From: Bacillota bacterium
GTDB lineage: Bacteria; Bacillota; Bacilli; Paenibacillales; UBA4045
NCBI GenBank assembly: GCA_023441055.1
Contig: JAEZQY010000005.1
Span: forward strand, 1 to 64,000
Length of the DNA stretch: 64,000 nt
Direction of reading: 5' to 3'
Positions 52,810 through 60,622 of this stretch are shown here, one piece after another; positions within the stretch are counted from its first letter, which is position 1; each line of letters starts with the position of its first letter. A program made the translations under genes and the position numbers. The notes under the pieces were generated by a model. That model saw only the letters and a program-made list of their open reading frames with translations, searched no databases and was not told where the DNA came from.

Positions 52810-54231
52810 ATGGCTAAGCAACAAATCGGTGTAATTGGCATGGCGGTAATGGGTAGAAACCTGGCAATGAACATAGAAAGCCGGGGCTACACCGTATCGA
52901 TCTTCAATCGCTCGCGCGAGAAGACGGAAGATGTACTGAACAATGAAGGCAAAGGGAAAAACCTCACAGGGACGTATACGATGGAGGAATTCGTACAGTC
53001 GCTGGAGACACCTCGTAAGATCCTGATCATGGTTCAGGCAGGTAAAGGTACGGATGCAACCATTGAGCAGCTTATCCCATTGCTGGATAAGGGCGATATT
53101 ATCATAGACGGCGGCAACGCCTACTTCCCGGATACGCAGCGTCGCAATAAGGAGCTGGAAGCTCACGGCATCCGCTTTATTGGAACTGGCGTGTCGGGCG
53201 GTGAAGAGGGCGCGCTGTTAGGCCCATCGATTATGCCAGGTGGACAGAGAGACGCTTATGAGCTGGTGGAACCGATTCTGACTGCGATCTCTGCTAAGGT
53301 TGGCGACGATCCATGCTGTACGTACATTGGTCCCGATGGTGCCGGTCACTATGTGAAGATGGTCCATAATGGGATTGAGTATGGGGATATGCAATTAATC
53401 TGTGAATCGTATCAATTGCTGAAGGATGTGCTGGGATTAAGCACGGATGAGCTGCATGATATCTTCACAGAATGGAATAAGGGTGAGCTGGACAGCTATC
53501 TGATCGAGATTACGGCAGATATCTTCAAGCAGAAGGATCCCGATACGGGCAAGGCGCTGGTTGATGTTATTCTGGACACAGCTGGCCAGAAGGGTACAGG
53601 CAAGTGGACAAGCCAGAGCGCACTTGATCTGGGCGTGCCGCTGTCCATTATTACAGAGTCGGTATTCGCTCGCTTCATCTCCGCGATGAAGGATGAGCGT
53701 GTTGCTGCCAGCAAGGTGCTCCGCGGTCCGAAGACGACTGCGTACATCGGCGATAAGCAAGCTTTCATCGAGAGCGTGCGCAAGGCCTTGTTCGCAAGTA
53801 AGATCTGTTCCTATGCACAGGGCTTCGCTCAGATGCGCGCTGCATCTGAACAATATGGCTGGGATCTGCAATATGGCAATATCGCGATGATCTTCCGCGG
53901 CGGCTGCATCATTCGCGCTCAGTTCCTGCAGCAAATCAAGGATGCGTACGACCGTGCTCCTGGACTTAAGAACCTGCTGCTGGATGAATACTTCAAGAAT
54001 GTGGTCGAGAATTATCAAGATGCATGGCGTGACGTAGTTGCCGAGTCGGCGAAGCGCGGCATTCCGGCTCCTGGCTTCGCGTCGGCACTGTCTTACTATG
54101 ACAGCTACCGCTCGGAGCGTCTGCCAGCGAATCTGCTTCAGGCGCAACGCGACTACTTCGGAGCGCATACATTCCAGCGCGTGGATAAGGAAGGCGTATT
54201 CCACTTCGATTGGATTGGACAATCCAAGTAA
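52810..54231 (+). CDS. gndA: NADP-dependent 6-phosphogluconate dehydrogenase
   Basis: A 473-residue oxidative decarboxylase of the pentose phosphate pathway, converting 6-phosphogluconate to ribulose 5-phosphate. GVIGMAVMGRNLAMNIESRG is the Rossmann start, followed by IIDGGNAYFPDTQRR and GAGHYVKMVHNGIEYGDMQL with the catalytic Lys. Length is that of the long-chain GndA. ATG 52810 follows TGGAGG. The gene stands alone with its own promoter. Confidence 0.95.
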   Translation: MAKQQIGVIGMAVMGRNLAMNIESRGYTVSIFNRSREKTEDVLNNEGKGKNLTGTYTMEEFVQSLETPRKILIMVQAGKGTDATIEQLIPLLDKGDIIIDGGNAYFPDTQRRNKELEAHGIRFIGTGVSGGEEGALLGPSIMPGGQRDAYELVEPILTAISAKVGDDPCCTYIGPDGAGHYVKMVHNGIEYGDMQLICESYQLLKDVLGLSTDELHDIFTEWNKGELDSYLIEITADIFKQKDPDTGKALVDVILDTAGQKGTGKWTSQSALDLGVPLSIITESVFARFISAMKDERVAASKVLRGPKTTAYIGDKQAFIESVRKALFASKICSYAQGFAQMRAASEQYGWDLQYGNIAMIFRGGCIIRAQFLQQIKDAYDRAPGLKNLLLDEYFKNVVENYQDAWRDVVAESAKRGIPAPGFASALSYYDSYRSERLPANLLQAQRDYFGAHTFQRVDKEGVFHFDWIGQSK

Positions 54232-54346
54232 TTGAAGTTCGAGAACAGGCAAGTTGATTGAATATGGATGAGCAGCGGCGGCTGATGAGCGTCTGGCATA
54301 TGCCGGGTAATCGTCGGCCGCTTGTTGTGAGAGGCAGGGAATTCAA

Positions 54347-54865
54347 TTGTTGAAGAAGAATAATCTTATCTTAATTGGTTTTATGGGGACAGGTAAATCA
54401 ACGATCGGTCGACTGCTCGCCGAGCGTCTGGGCTGGACGTATACGGATTCGGACAGCCGCATCGAAGCGGAGCAGGGTACGTCGATCGCGGGTCTGTTCG
54501 AGCGGGATGGCGAGGCGAGCTTCCGCGAGCTAGAGACGGATACGCTGCTGCGGTTACTGGCAGAGGAGCATCAAGTCATCGCTACTGGCGGTGGAGCAGT
54601 ACTGGCTGAGCGCAATCGCACCGGGATGCTGGAGAGCGGCTTTGTTGTCGCCTTAATGGCTACCAAGGAGGCGATCATCAAGAGAGTGAGCGGTGATACC
54701 GCACGCCCGCTATTGATGGGGGACCTGGAGGAACGTGTCTCGACGCTGATGGAGAAGCGTAAGTATGCCTATGATTTCGCCGACTTCATGATCGATACAA
54801 CAGGCTTAACGCCGGAACAGATTGCCGTGCGCATTCTGAAGGCAAGAGAGGACGCTCTTCGTTAG
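54347..54865 (+). CDS. aroK: Shikimate kinase
   Basis: A 172-residue kinase phosphorylating shikimate at O-3. P-loop GFMGTGKST at residues 11-19, shikimate-binding SDSRIEAEQG and FRELETDTL, ATGGGAVL, and the LID Arg in RPLL. TTG 54347 is read as start after AGGCAGGGA; a second TTG follows immediately. It is monocistronic, separated from aroA by about 1.7 kb, with repeats downstream. Confidence 0.93.
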   Translation: MLKKNNLILIGFMGTGKSTIGRLLAERLGWTYTDSDSRIEAEQGTSIAGLFERDGEASFRELETDTLLRLLAEEHQVIATGGGAVLAERNRTGMLESGFVVALMATKEAIIKRVSGDTARPLLMGDLEERVSTLMEKRKYAYDFADFMIDTTGLTPEQIAVRILKAREDALR

Positions 54866-54884
54866 GTTGAAGCGCTTATGCTGC

Positions 54885-55096
54885 AGGTAGGTAGCGTAAT
54901 GTTGCTGTTGTGGTGAGTGAGTAGTAAGAGCTGGTTAGTTGAAAAGAATGTGCGGAAGTGGTTGGCAGGTAGAGTAATGTTGTAGTTGTGGTGTGTGGGA
55001 GTAAGAGCTGGTTAGTTGAATAGAATGTGCGGAAGTGGCAGGTAGGTAGAGTAATGTTGCAGTTGTGGTAGGTGGGAGTAGGGAGCTGGTTAGTTG
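54885..55096. repeat. Near-identical ~77-bp tandem repeat, three copies
   Basis: GTAATGTTG recurs at 54896, 54974 and 55051 (spacings 78 and 77). Around it the sequence AGAGCTGGTTAGTTGAA and GAATGTGCGGAAGTGG repeat with a few substitutions. The strand is G/T-rich. High identity contrasts with the loose 51-bp arrays, so this duplication is recent. It gives a low-complexity reading frame on the minus strand that is not a gene. Confidence 0.85.
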
Positions 55097-55283
55097 AACT
55101 GCATTTATACATCTCATTCGGGCAAATTGGCTAGAAAAGTCGGAATTAACTGTAAATCTGCATTTGAATGGCCTGTTTTTGAAGTGAATCGCTAAAAAGC
55201 ATCCGTTTACCTGCAGAAATACATTTAAAGTCTTCAATTGCCTAGGAAACCTCGAGTTTACCTGCAGATTTACATCTCATAAC
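55097..55283. repeat. Mirror-arranged 51-bp repeat array
   Basis: AACTG-starting copies at 55097 and 55148 are 51 apart, and TTTACCTGCAG-starting reverse copies at 55206 and 55257 are 51 apart. The second forward copy (TGTAAATCTGCA) equals the complement of the last reverse copy (TGCAGATTTACA). It lies directly after the 77-bp repeat in the convergent gap between aroK and the rhodanese gene; 55284-55374 shows no other feature. Confidence 0.7.
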
Positions 55284-55374
55284 AGCCAACCTGAGCGCTC
55301 CACACTTCAAAACTCCAGCACGCTTCAACGCTCGAGCTGTTCAGCACATCTACTCCTCAGCAACCGTAAGAAGC

Positions 55375-55400
55375 AGAAGCTTTCCGTTAGGAAAGCTTCT
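55375..55400. terminator. Perfect hairpin at the end of the rhodanese gene
   Basis: AGAAGCTTTCC and GGAAAGCTTCT, a perfect 11-base stem with a GTTA loop. The rhodanese stop codon (55387-55389) is in the loop. Only a weak T-tract follows on the minus strand. Confidence 0.6.
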
Positions 55401-55683
55401 CCCATTGCAGCATACCGCCGACCATATTCTTAAGTCCTGCGTAGCCCTGAGCTTCTAGATATTCTTGCACACGGCCGCTGCGGGCGCCGCTTCGGCAGAT
55501 GAGGATCACTTCATCGGTACGGGAGATCTCCTCCAGCCTCGCTGGAATATCGCCCATCGGGATATGCAGGGCTCCAGGAATCATGCCTGCCGCCACCTCG
55601 TCCTCTTCGCGAACATCGATCAAGGCAAGCTTCTCACCTGCATCCATTCGCTCTTTTAATTGTTCCGGTGTTATGGTGCTCAT
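55387..55683 (-). CDS. Rhodanese-domain sulfurtransferase
   Basis: A 98-residue single-domain rhodanese. Catalytic Cys in ILICRSGARSG (active-site loop CRSGARS, six residues after the Cys as in thiosulfate sulfurtransferases), preceded by ALIDVREEDEVAAG. Cytoplasmic. GGAGGT lies ahead of ATG 55683. Partner unknown. Confidence 0.9.
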   Translation of the reverse strand: MSTITPEQLKERMDAGEKLALIDVREEDEVAAGMIPGALHIPMGDIPARLEEISRTDEVILICRSGARSGRVQEYLEAQGYAGLKNMVGGMLQWEKLS

Positions 55684-55774
55684 GGTCCATTAGACCTCCA
55701 TTATTTTTCTATCATCATAGGAGACCATAGCGCTTGCTGTCAACTTATAATCAGGATGGAGTTGGGGATGAGGA

Positions 55775-56188
55775 ATGTCATTCTGGCTGGTTGGTATAGG
55801 CGGATTCGCCGGAGCGATTACGCGATATGGGATCGGACAGCTGCTGCCAATAACGCGTGAAGACCAATTCCCGCTCGGCACCTTGACTGTGAATTGGTCA
55901 GGGAGCTTCCTGCTGGGCTTTCTGTTGATTGCCGCCACCTCCAACGGCAAGAGCTGGCGAGGCGAACGATTACGGCTGCTGCTTGGCACCGGCTTCCTAG
56001 GGGCCTATACGACTTTCTCGGCGTTCAGCGCAGAGACGATGCAGATGATCCAGTCGGGCGCATGGGGCATGGCAGCCATGTATGCCGGTGCTACGCTGAT
56101 TGGCGGGCTGGTGTGCGTATCGCTCGGCTATTGGACGGGCTCTCGTATACGTAGAGCCGTGGCCCGAGAGTCAGGAGGGAAGCGATGA
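55775..56188 (+). CDS. crcB: Fluoride ion channel FluC/CrcB, subunit 1
   Basis: A 137-residue four-segment membrane protein. Family motifs GGFAGAITRYGIGQ, GTLTVNWSGSFLLGFL and GFLGAYTTFSAFS (with the Phe box and central-Na TM3 break) are all present. It exports fluoride as a dual-topology dimer. The start codon of the second crcB overlaps its stop (ATGA at 56185), so the two form an obligatory pair. TATAAT at 55746-55751 is a plausible -10. No fluoride riboswitch is visible upstream. Confidence 0.93.
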   Translation: MSFWLVGIGGFAGAITRYGIGQLLPITREDQFPLGTLTVNWSGSFLLGFLLIAATSNGKSWRGERLRLLLGTGFLGAYTTFSAFSAETMQMIQSGAWGMAAMYAGATLIGGLVCVSLGYWTGSRIRRAVARESGGKR

Positions 56189-56568
56189 GTATCGCAAGTA
56201 TGCTGCTGGTCGGCATCGGCGGCTTCCTAGGAGCTGTCTGCCGTTACTTCGTACAGGCTTGGGCAGAGCGGAGATTTGCAAGCGTATTCCCATATGGTAC
56301 ACTACTTGTGAATGTGTCCGGCTCATTCTTGCTGGGCGCGCTGCTCGGTATTGGCGTGCCGATCAACTGGCAGAAGCTGCAGTTGCTTGCAGGCACCGGC
56401 TTCCTAGGCGCATTCACAACGTATTCAACGTTCGCTTCAGAGAGCTTGCAATTAGTCAGAGATGGCCGCAAGGGCAAGTTCCTGGTCTATCAGATCGCCA
56501 CCTATTGTCTGGGGATCGGGGGAGCTGCCGCAGGCTATGCACTGGCATTCATCATAACTATGGATTGA
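56185..56568 (+). CDS. crcB: Fluoride ion channel FluC/CrcB, subunit 2
   Basis: A 127-residue FluC protein: GGFLGAVCRYFVQAW, GTLLVNVSGSFLLGALLG and GFLGAFTTYSTFA. The tandem arrangement implies a heterodimer of oppositely oriented subunits, known from other Firmicutes. aroA follows 15 bases after the stop. Confidence 0.93.
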   Translation: MSIASMLLVGIGGFLGAVCRYFVQAWAERRFASVFPYGTLLVNVSGSFLLGALLGIGVPINWQKLQLLAGTGFLGAFTTYSTFASESLQLVRDGRKGKFLVYQIATYCLGIGGAAAGYALAFIITMD

Positions 56569-56583
56569 GGGGGAGTTTCATTC

Positions 56584-57873
56584 ATGGATGTATTCGTCAA
56601 ACCTACACCAACATTATCAGGGGAAATTAACGCACTATCCTCCAAAAATTATACGACCCGTTACTTGCTGGCCGCCGCGCTGGCTGACGGGGAGAGTACC
56701 ATTCTGTATCCCGCGCACAGCGAGGATAGCGATGCAATGCGCAGATCGATACGTGATCTAGGCGCAGAGCTGATCGAGTCTGAGGATCGAATTGTGATCC
56801 GAGGCTTCGGCAAGCATCCGAAGCATGCGAGCGAGCTGAACGTCGGTAATGCAGGCGCGGTATTGCGCTTCCTGATGTCCGTCGCAGCATTCTGCCCGGA
56901 GCTGACCTTCATTAATGCTTACCCGGAATCGCTCGGCAAGCGGCCACACCATGATCTGATCGTGGCGCTGGAGCAGATGGGTGTCCAGATTGAGCATCAA
57001 GACGGCAAGCTGCCAATCACGATTCGAGGCGGACAACCGAAGGGCGGCAAAATTCAGGTCTCCGGCAATGTTAGCTCGCAGTTCCTCAGTTCACTACTGT
57101 TTATGACCCCGCTGCTAGATGAAGATAGTGAGATTGAGGTACTGCATGATCTCAAGTCGAAGATTGTGATCGGACAGACGCTGGAGGTGCTGGAACAGGC
57201 GGGTATTACGATCGAAGCTTCGGACGACCTGATGCATTATCGTGTGCCGGGACGGCAAAGCTATCAAGCGAAGACGTATATCGTACAAGGCGACTATCCG
57301 GGTTCGGCTGCGCTTCTGTCCGCTGCGGCAGTTACACAGTCCGATGTTAAAGTCCATCGCCTTATGGAGAACAGCAAGCAAGGCGAGCGGGCAGTGGTGG
57401 ATGTGCTGAAGGCGATGGGCGCACCGCTAACGCATGCGGACGGTATTGTGCATGTGCAAGGGAACGGCAAGCTCAAGGCTGTAGAGTTCGATGGCGATAA
57501 CGCTACGGATGCCGTGCTCGCTATGGTTGCGGCTGCTGTATTCGCGGAAGGCACGTCGCGGTTCTATAATGTGGAGAATCTGCGTTATAAGGAATGCGAT
57601 CGCATCACGGATTATCTGACAGAGCTGCGTAAGGCAGGGGCCAATGTTGAGGAGCGTCAGGATGAGATTATCGTCCATGGCAAGCCAGAGGGAGTAGAAG
57701 GCGGCGTAGAAATCAACGCGCACTTCGACCATCGGGTAATTATGGCGCTGACAATCGTGGGTCTACGCTCTGAGAAGGGACTTACCATACGAGACGCCCA
57801 TCATGTGGCGAAGTCGTATCCGATTTATTTTGACCATCTACGTTCATTAGGCGCTCAAATTGAGGAAATCTAA
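56584..57873 (+). CDS. aroA: 3-phosphoshikimate 1-carboxyvinyltransferase (EPSP synthase)
   Basis: A 429-residue enzyme of the shikimate pathway joining shikimate 3-phosphate and PEP. GEINALSSKNYTTRYLLAAA is the N-terminal substrate Lys region, LNVGNAGAVLRFLMSVAA the LFLGNAGTAMR-like motif, and RYKECDRITDYL the C-terminal one. The motif reads NAGAV rather than NAGT, as in class II enzymes. Starts 15 bases after crcB; GGGGGAG ahead. Confidence 0.95.
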   Translation: MDVFVKPTPTLSGEINALSSKNYTTRYLLAAALADGESTILYPAHSEDSDAMRRSIRDLGAELIESEDRIVIRGFGKHPKHASELNVGNAGAVLRFLMSVAAFCPELTFINAYPESLGKRPHHDLIVALEQMGVQIEHQDGKLPITIRGGQPKGGKIQVSGNVSSQFLSSLLFMTPLLDEDSEIEVLHDLKSKIVIGQTLEVLEQAGITIEASDDLMHYRVPGRQSYQAKTYIVQGDYPGSAALLSAAAVTQSDVKVHRLMENSKQGERAVVDVLKAMGAPLTHADGIVHVQGNGKLKAVEFDGDNATDAVLAMVAAAVFAEGTSRFYNVENLRYKECDRITDYLTELRKAGANVEERQDEIIVHGKPEGVEGGVEINAHFDHRVIMALTIVGLRSEKGLTIRDAHHVAKSYPIYFDHLRSLGAQIEEI

Positions 57874-57899
57874 TTCCAACTGAAAGCGGGGCTAAGACT

Positions 57900-58322
57900 A
57901 TGGCATTCGAGAATCCATCCAGGGAGCATATCAAGGAGTTGCTGGAAGCTGCCGGCAATATTGCGGTTGTCGGGTTATCCGATAAGCCGGATCGCACCTC
58001 TCATATGGTAGCGGCGGCGCTGCAGGCGCGCGGATACCGGATCATCCCGGTCAACCCGAACGCGACTTCTATTCTCGGAGAGACGTGCTATCCTTCACTG
58101 AGTGATATTCCGGAGCCGGTGCATATTGTGGATGTGTTCCGCAGAGCGGAAGAGGTTGTGCCGATCGCTGAGGAAGCGGTGAAGATCGGAGCGAAGGTAT
58201 TCTGGCTGCAGACGGGCATTATTAATGAAGAGGCGGCGCGAATCGCTGCTGAGGGCGGTCTGGAGGTTGTGATGGATCGCTGCATTAAGGTGGAAGACGC
58301 GGTGTTGCGGCCTCAGCGATAA
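57900..58322 (+). CDS. CoA-binding protein (YccU-like)
   Basis: A 140-residue Rossmann-fold CoA_binding_2 protein: NIAVVGLSDKPDRTSHMVAA, then GYRIIPVNPNA and VFWLQTGIINEEAARIAAEG. It binds CoA or related nucleotides; its exact role is unknown. It follows aroA by 26 bases, probably in the same transcript. Confidence 0.9.
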   Translation: MAFENPSREHIKELLEAAGNIAVVGLSDKPDRTSHMVAAALQARGYRIIPVNPNATSILGETCYPSLSDIPEPVHIVDVFRRAEEVVPIAEEAVKIGAKVFWLQTGIINEEAARIAAEGGLEVVMDRCIKVEDAVLRPQR

Positions 58323-58448
58323 ACCTGCTTAAAGCTGGCATACATACAATTGCGCGCTTCAGCAATACTAATAAGGCTCGTGTGCGGACCGATGGTCATG
58401 TGCGCGATGCCTTATTCTGATTGTAGGAGCAGAAGGAGGGAACATGAC

Positions 58449-58682
58449 GTGAATCAACAACAACAGCAGCAGCAGGGCGCAACGACGACGCCCGATCGGA
58501 ACATGCTGGCAGAGAAGGAGCTGCTCTATATGGAGGACATGCTGTCCTGGGAGCTGCTCGCGATGAAGAAGTGCAAGCATGCGGCCGATGCTGTACAGGA
58601 CCCCCAGATCAAGGGGTTTATTCAAGCGGTCGGCAACAAGCATAAGCAGCATTATGAGACCTTATTGACTCATCTTCACTAA
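58449..58682 (+). CDS. Small CotF-type spore coat-associated protein
   Basis: A 77-residue protein starting at GTG 58449, eight bases after AAGGAGGG. After a Gln-rich start (QQQQQQQ) it has the ferritin-like helices of coat proteins (AEKELLYMEDMLSWELLAMK and GFIQAVGNKHKQHYETLLTH). It precedes a second coat-like gene by 27 bases. The role in spore coat is inferred from similarity only. Confidence 0.75.
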   Translation: MNQQQQQQQGATTTPDRNMLAEKELLYMEDMLSWELLAMKKCKHAADAVQDPQIKGFIQAVGNKHKQHYETLLTHLH

Positions 58683-58709
58683 ATTGTAAGCAGAGGAGTG
58701 ACTCCATCC

Positions 58710-59036
58710 ATGGCTGTAGAAATTGCAATGCCACAGACCGGGCAGCTTCCACAGGTGAAGGGTCCGGAGATGAATGACCGTGACTGGATCAATGATGTAC
58801 TGAGCTGTGCGAAGCACTTGACTGTCAATTACAATATTGCCTTGAATGAAATGCAGTGTCCCAAACTGCACGAGGACGTTCAGCAGATCCTGAATGATAC
58901 GCATCAAGTCCAGTGGGACGCATTCAACTTGATGTTCCAGAAGGGCTGGTACAAGATGAAGGCCGCAGATCAACAGGAGATCATGAAGAAGAAGACGCAA
59001 TTTACCGATTATAAGACACAGTTCCCCACATTTTAG
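58710..59036 (+). CDS. CotF-like spore coat protein
   Basis: A 108-residue protein with LSCAKHLTVNYNIALNEMQC and NDTHQVQWDAFNLMFQKGWY, typical CotF-family helices with C-x2-K-H. ATG 58710 is 11 bases after GAGGAG. Terminator immediately after. Presence of coat genes supports a spore-forming organism. Confidence 0.85.
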   Translation: MAVEIAMPQTGQLPQVKGPEMNDRDWINDVLSCAKHLTVNYNIALNEMQCPKLHEDVQQILNDTHQVQWDAFNLMFQKGWYKMKAADQQEIMKKKTQFTDYKTQFPTF

Positions 59037-59049
59037 AAAATAGAAACAA

Positions 59050-59075
59050 AAAAGCTCGCCTGAGGCGGGCTTTTC
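59050..59075 (+). terminator. Rho-independent terminator after the coat gene pair
   Basis: AAAGCTCGCC-tga-GGCGGGCTTTT: a nine- to ten-base stem followed by T residues, 13 bases after the stop codon. Confidence 0.88.
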
Positions 59076-59100
59076 CATTGAGTGACTTGTCCATCTTGTG

Positions 59101-59424
59101 TCAGTCGAATAAGTCTTCGAAGATATCCAGCACCGTTTTCTTCTTCTTGTACTTATGCTTGCCATACGGCGTATATGGGGACTGGTGCTGACTATACTGC
59201 TGTTGATTATACTGCGGCTGGGTGTATTGCTGCTGGGCTTGCTGCGTGTAGCGGGATTGCTGGTAGTCATCGAATTCCTGTCTGATCTCTCGCACGCCGC
59301 TCATCAGCTTATCCAGCTCACCCCGGTCCAGCCATACGCCCTTGCAGCTCGGACATACATCGATCAGCACATCCTCCTTGAGTACTTCGCGCAGCTTCAC
59401 ATTATCGCAAATTGGACAATTCAT
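59101..59424 (-). CDS. TFIIB-type zinc ribbon protein with a Gln/Tyr-rich tail
   Basis: A 107-residue protein. Residues 1-40 are a zf-TFIIB zinc ribbon with C3, C6, C24 and C27 (MNCPICDN and DVCPSCKGVWLDRGELDKL). Residues 58-85 are rich in Gln, Tyr and Pro (QQQYTQPQYNQQQYSQ), then a basic stretch KHKYKKKKT. ATG 59424 follows GAGGAG. The frame read further upstream is unrelated to it. Function unknown. Confidence 0.85.
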   Translation of the reverse strand: MNCPICDNVKLREVLKEDVLIDVCPSCKGVWLDRGELDKLMSGVREIRQEFDDYQQSRYTQQAQQQYTQPQYNQQQYSQHQSPYTPYGKHKYKKKKTVLDIFEDLFD

Positions 59425-59523
59425 TCTATAATCTCCTCGCTTATTCGGGTGATTTGACGGTTCTACCCGCTGGGGTACATAATATAAGTATAGAATTAAC
59501 TTGAGCGGGAGGCAACGTGTGCA

Positions 59524-59982
59524 ATGGATCAAGATGCGATCATTAGCGCGATGGCGGCGCAGGGCTTGCGCATTACGGAGCAACGGAAGAGCCTGGCGAA
59601 GCTGTTCGCTGAAGCGGATGGCTATCTGGCTCCGAAGGATGTGTATGCGCAGATGGAGAAGCTCTATTCGGGCCTGAGCTTCGATACCGTCTATCGCAAC
59701 CTGCGTGTGCTGCATGAGATGGATGTACTGGAGCAAGTTGTGTTCGAGGATGGGTTGCGATTCAAGGCCCATTGCGGCGGGCATGCGCATCATCATCACT
59801 TGATCTGCCTGACCTGTGAGCGCACAATCCCGGTCGATTATTGCCCGATGCCTCAGCTTGCCGACATTCCCGATCACTTCCAGGTTGTCCGGCATAAATT
59901 CGAAGTATTCGGATATTGTCAGGATTGCAATGAGATGGCTGGACAGAGCAATGTGGCCGCAGCGGAGAAGGTGCAGCTGTGA
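59524..59982 (+). CDS. Fur-family regulator, probably zinc uptake regulator Zur
   Basis: A 152-residue Fur-family protein: winged HTH GLRITEQRKSLAKLFAEADG, DTVYRNLRVLHEM, then the metal region CGGHAHHHHLICLTC and GYCQDCNEM. Two CxxC pairs make a structural zinc site and the His cluster the sensing site. The Zur assignment, over Fur or PerR, rests on HxHHHH and the neighbouring yidD; it is not certain. Stop overlaps the yidD start. Confidence 0.85.
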   Translation: MDQDAIISAMAAQGLRITEQRKSLAKLFAEADGYLAPKDVYAQMEKLYSGLSFDTVYRNLRVLHEMDVLEQVVFEDGLRFKAHCGGHAHHHHLICLTCERTIPVDYCPMPQLADIPDHFQVVRHKFEVFGYCQDCNEMAGQSNVAAAEKVQL

Positions 59983-60233
59983 TGAAGCGCGTTCTGAAGC
60001 TGCCGATCCACTTCTATCGGAAGGTGCTGTCGCCGCTTAAGCCGCCAACCTGTAGATTCTACCCAACCTGTTCCGCCTATGCGCTCGAAGCGCTCGATAA
60101 GCACGGCGCGGTCAAGGGCAGCTATCTGACCGCGCGGCGGATTGTGAAGTGTCACCCGTTCCACCCCGGTGGCATTGATTACGTCCCGGAGGTATGGCCG
60201 AAGAAGCGCGATAGCGGGCAGACGGAAGCTTGA
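59982..60233 (+). CDS. yidD: Membrane protein insertion efficiency factor YidD
   Basis: An 83-residue protein of the YidD family with PTCRFYPTCSAYALEALDKH and the second motif RIVKCHPFHPGGIDYVP. It assists YidC in inserting membrane proteins. ATG 59982 overlaps the Zur-like stop (TGATG), so expression is coupled; elsewhere yidD is usually beside rpmH and rnpA. Confidence 0.93.
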   Translation: MKRVLKLPIHFYRKVLSPLKPPTCRFYPTCSAYALEALDKHGAVKGSYLTARRIVKCHPFHPGGIDYVPEVWPKKRDSGQTEA

Positions 60234-60294
60234 CAGGACGGAATAGAAGTCGCTATATTGGAATTATTAGCAATTGAAGCACAAGGCAATTGAA

Positions 60295-60592
60295 TACTGC
60301 ATGTCACGATGATGGGATGAGTACGAGTTGGTCAGCCGATCGCAGAGAGCCGGGCCTAGGGTGAGAGCCGGTATCGGAAGCTTCTTGGAAGATGGTCCCG
60401 GAGGAATTGAATTCGAGTTAATCGTCGCTTCGGCAGACGGAGGATGAGGGTTCAACGCGAAGCCCGGCGTTAATGGGAGCCAATTCAGGCGCGAATGAGC
60501 CTGCAACGCAGTAGATCTGCGTAGCGGGGAATTTGGGTGGTACCACGTGAGCATCGGCTCTCGTCCCATATGGACGGGAGTTTTTTATTTTC
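60295..60592 (+). promoter_or_regulatory. T-box riboswitch controlling metG, methionine specifier
   Basis: The T-box sequence AATTTGGGTGGTACCACG lies at 60530-60547. Stem I is recognisable: a GGGA/TCCC base, the GATGAGTA bulge near 60316, and the distal AGAGAG...GGTGAGAG region near 60343-60368. The specifier is read as ATG at 60392-60394, matching tRNA-Met. The terminator (CTCTCGTCC with GGACGGGAG, then TTTTTT) is at 60558-60586. Uncharged tRNA-Met would stabilise the antiterminator and permit metG expression. Confidence 0.9.
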
Positions 60593-60622
60593 TGGCAAGA
60601 GAATCTATGGAGGCTGATGAAG

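Noticed and set aside
53437..54252. A 271-codon open frame on the minus strand
   Set aside because: Antisense to gndA, which is unmistakable; the translated text has no domain features.
54876..55237. Minus-strand open frames rich in Thr, Leu and Tyr
   Set aside because: They are the translation of the 77-bp tandem repeat, not proteins; no start with RBS.
59101..59895. One 264-codon minus-strand gene
   Set aside because: Only its last 107 codons encode the zinc-ribbon protein; the upstream part is antisense to the Zur-like gene and a GAGGAG-preceded ATG stands at 59424.
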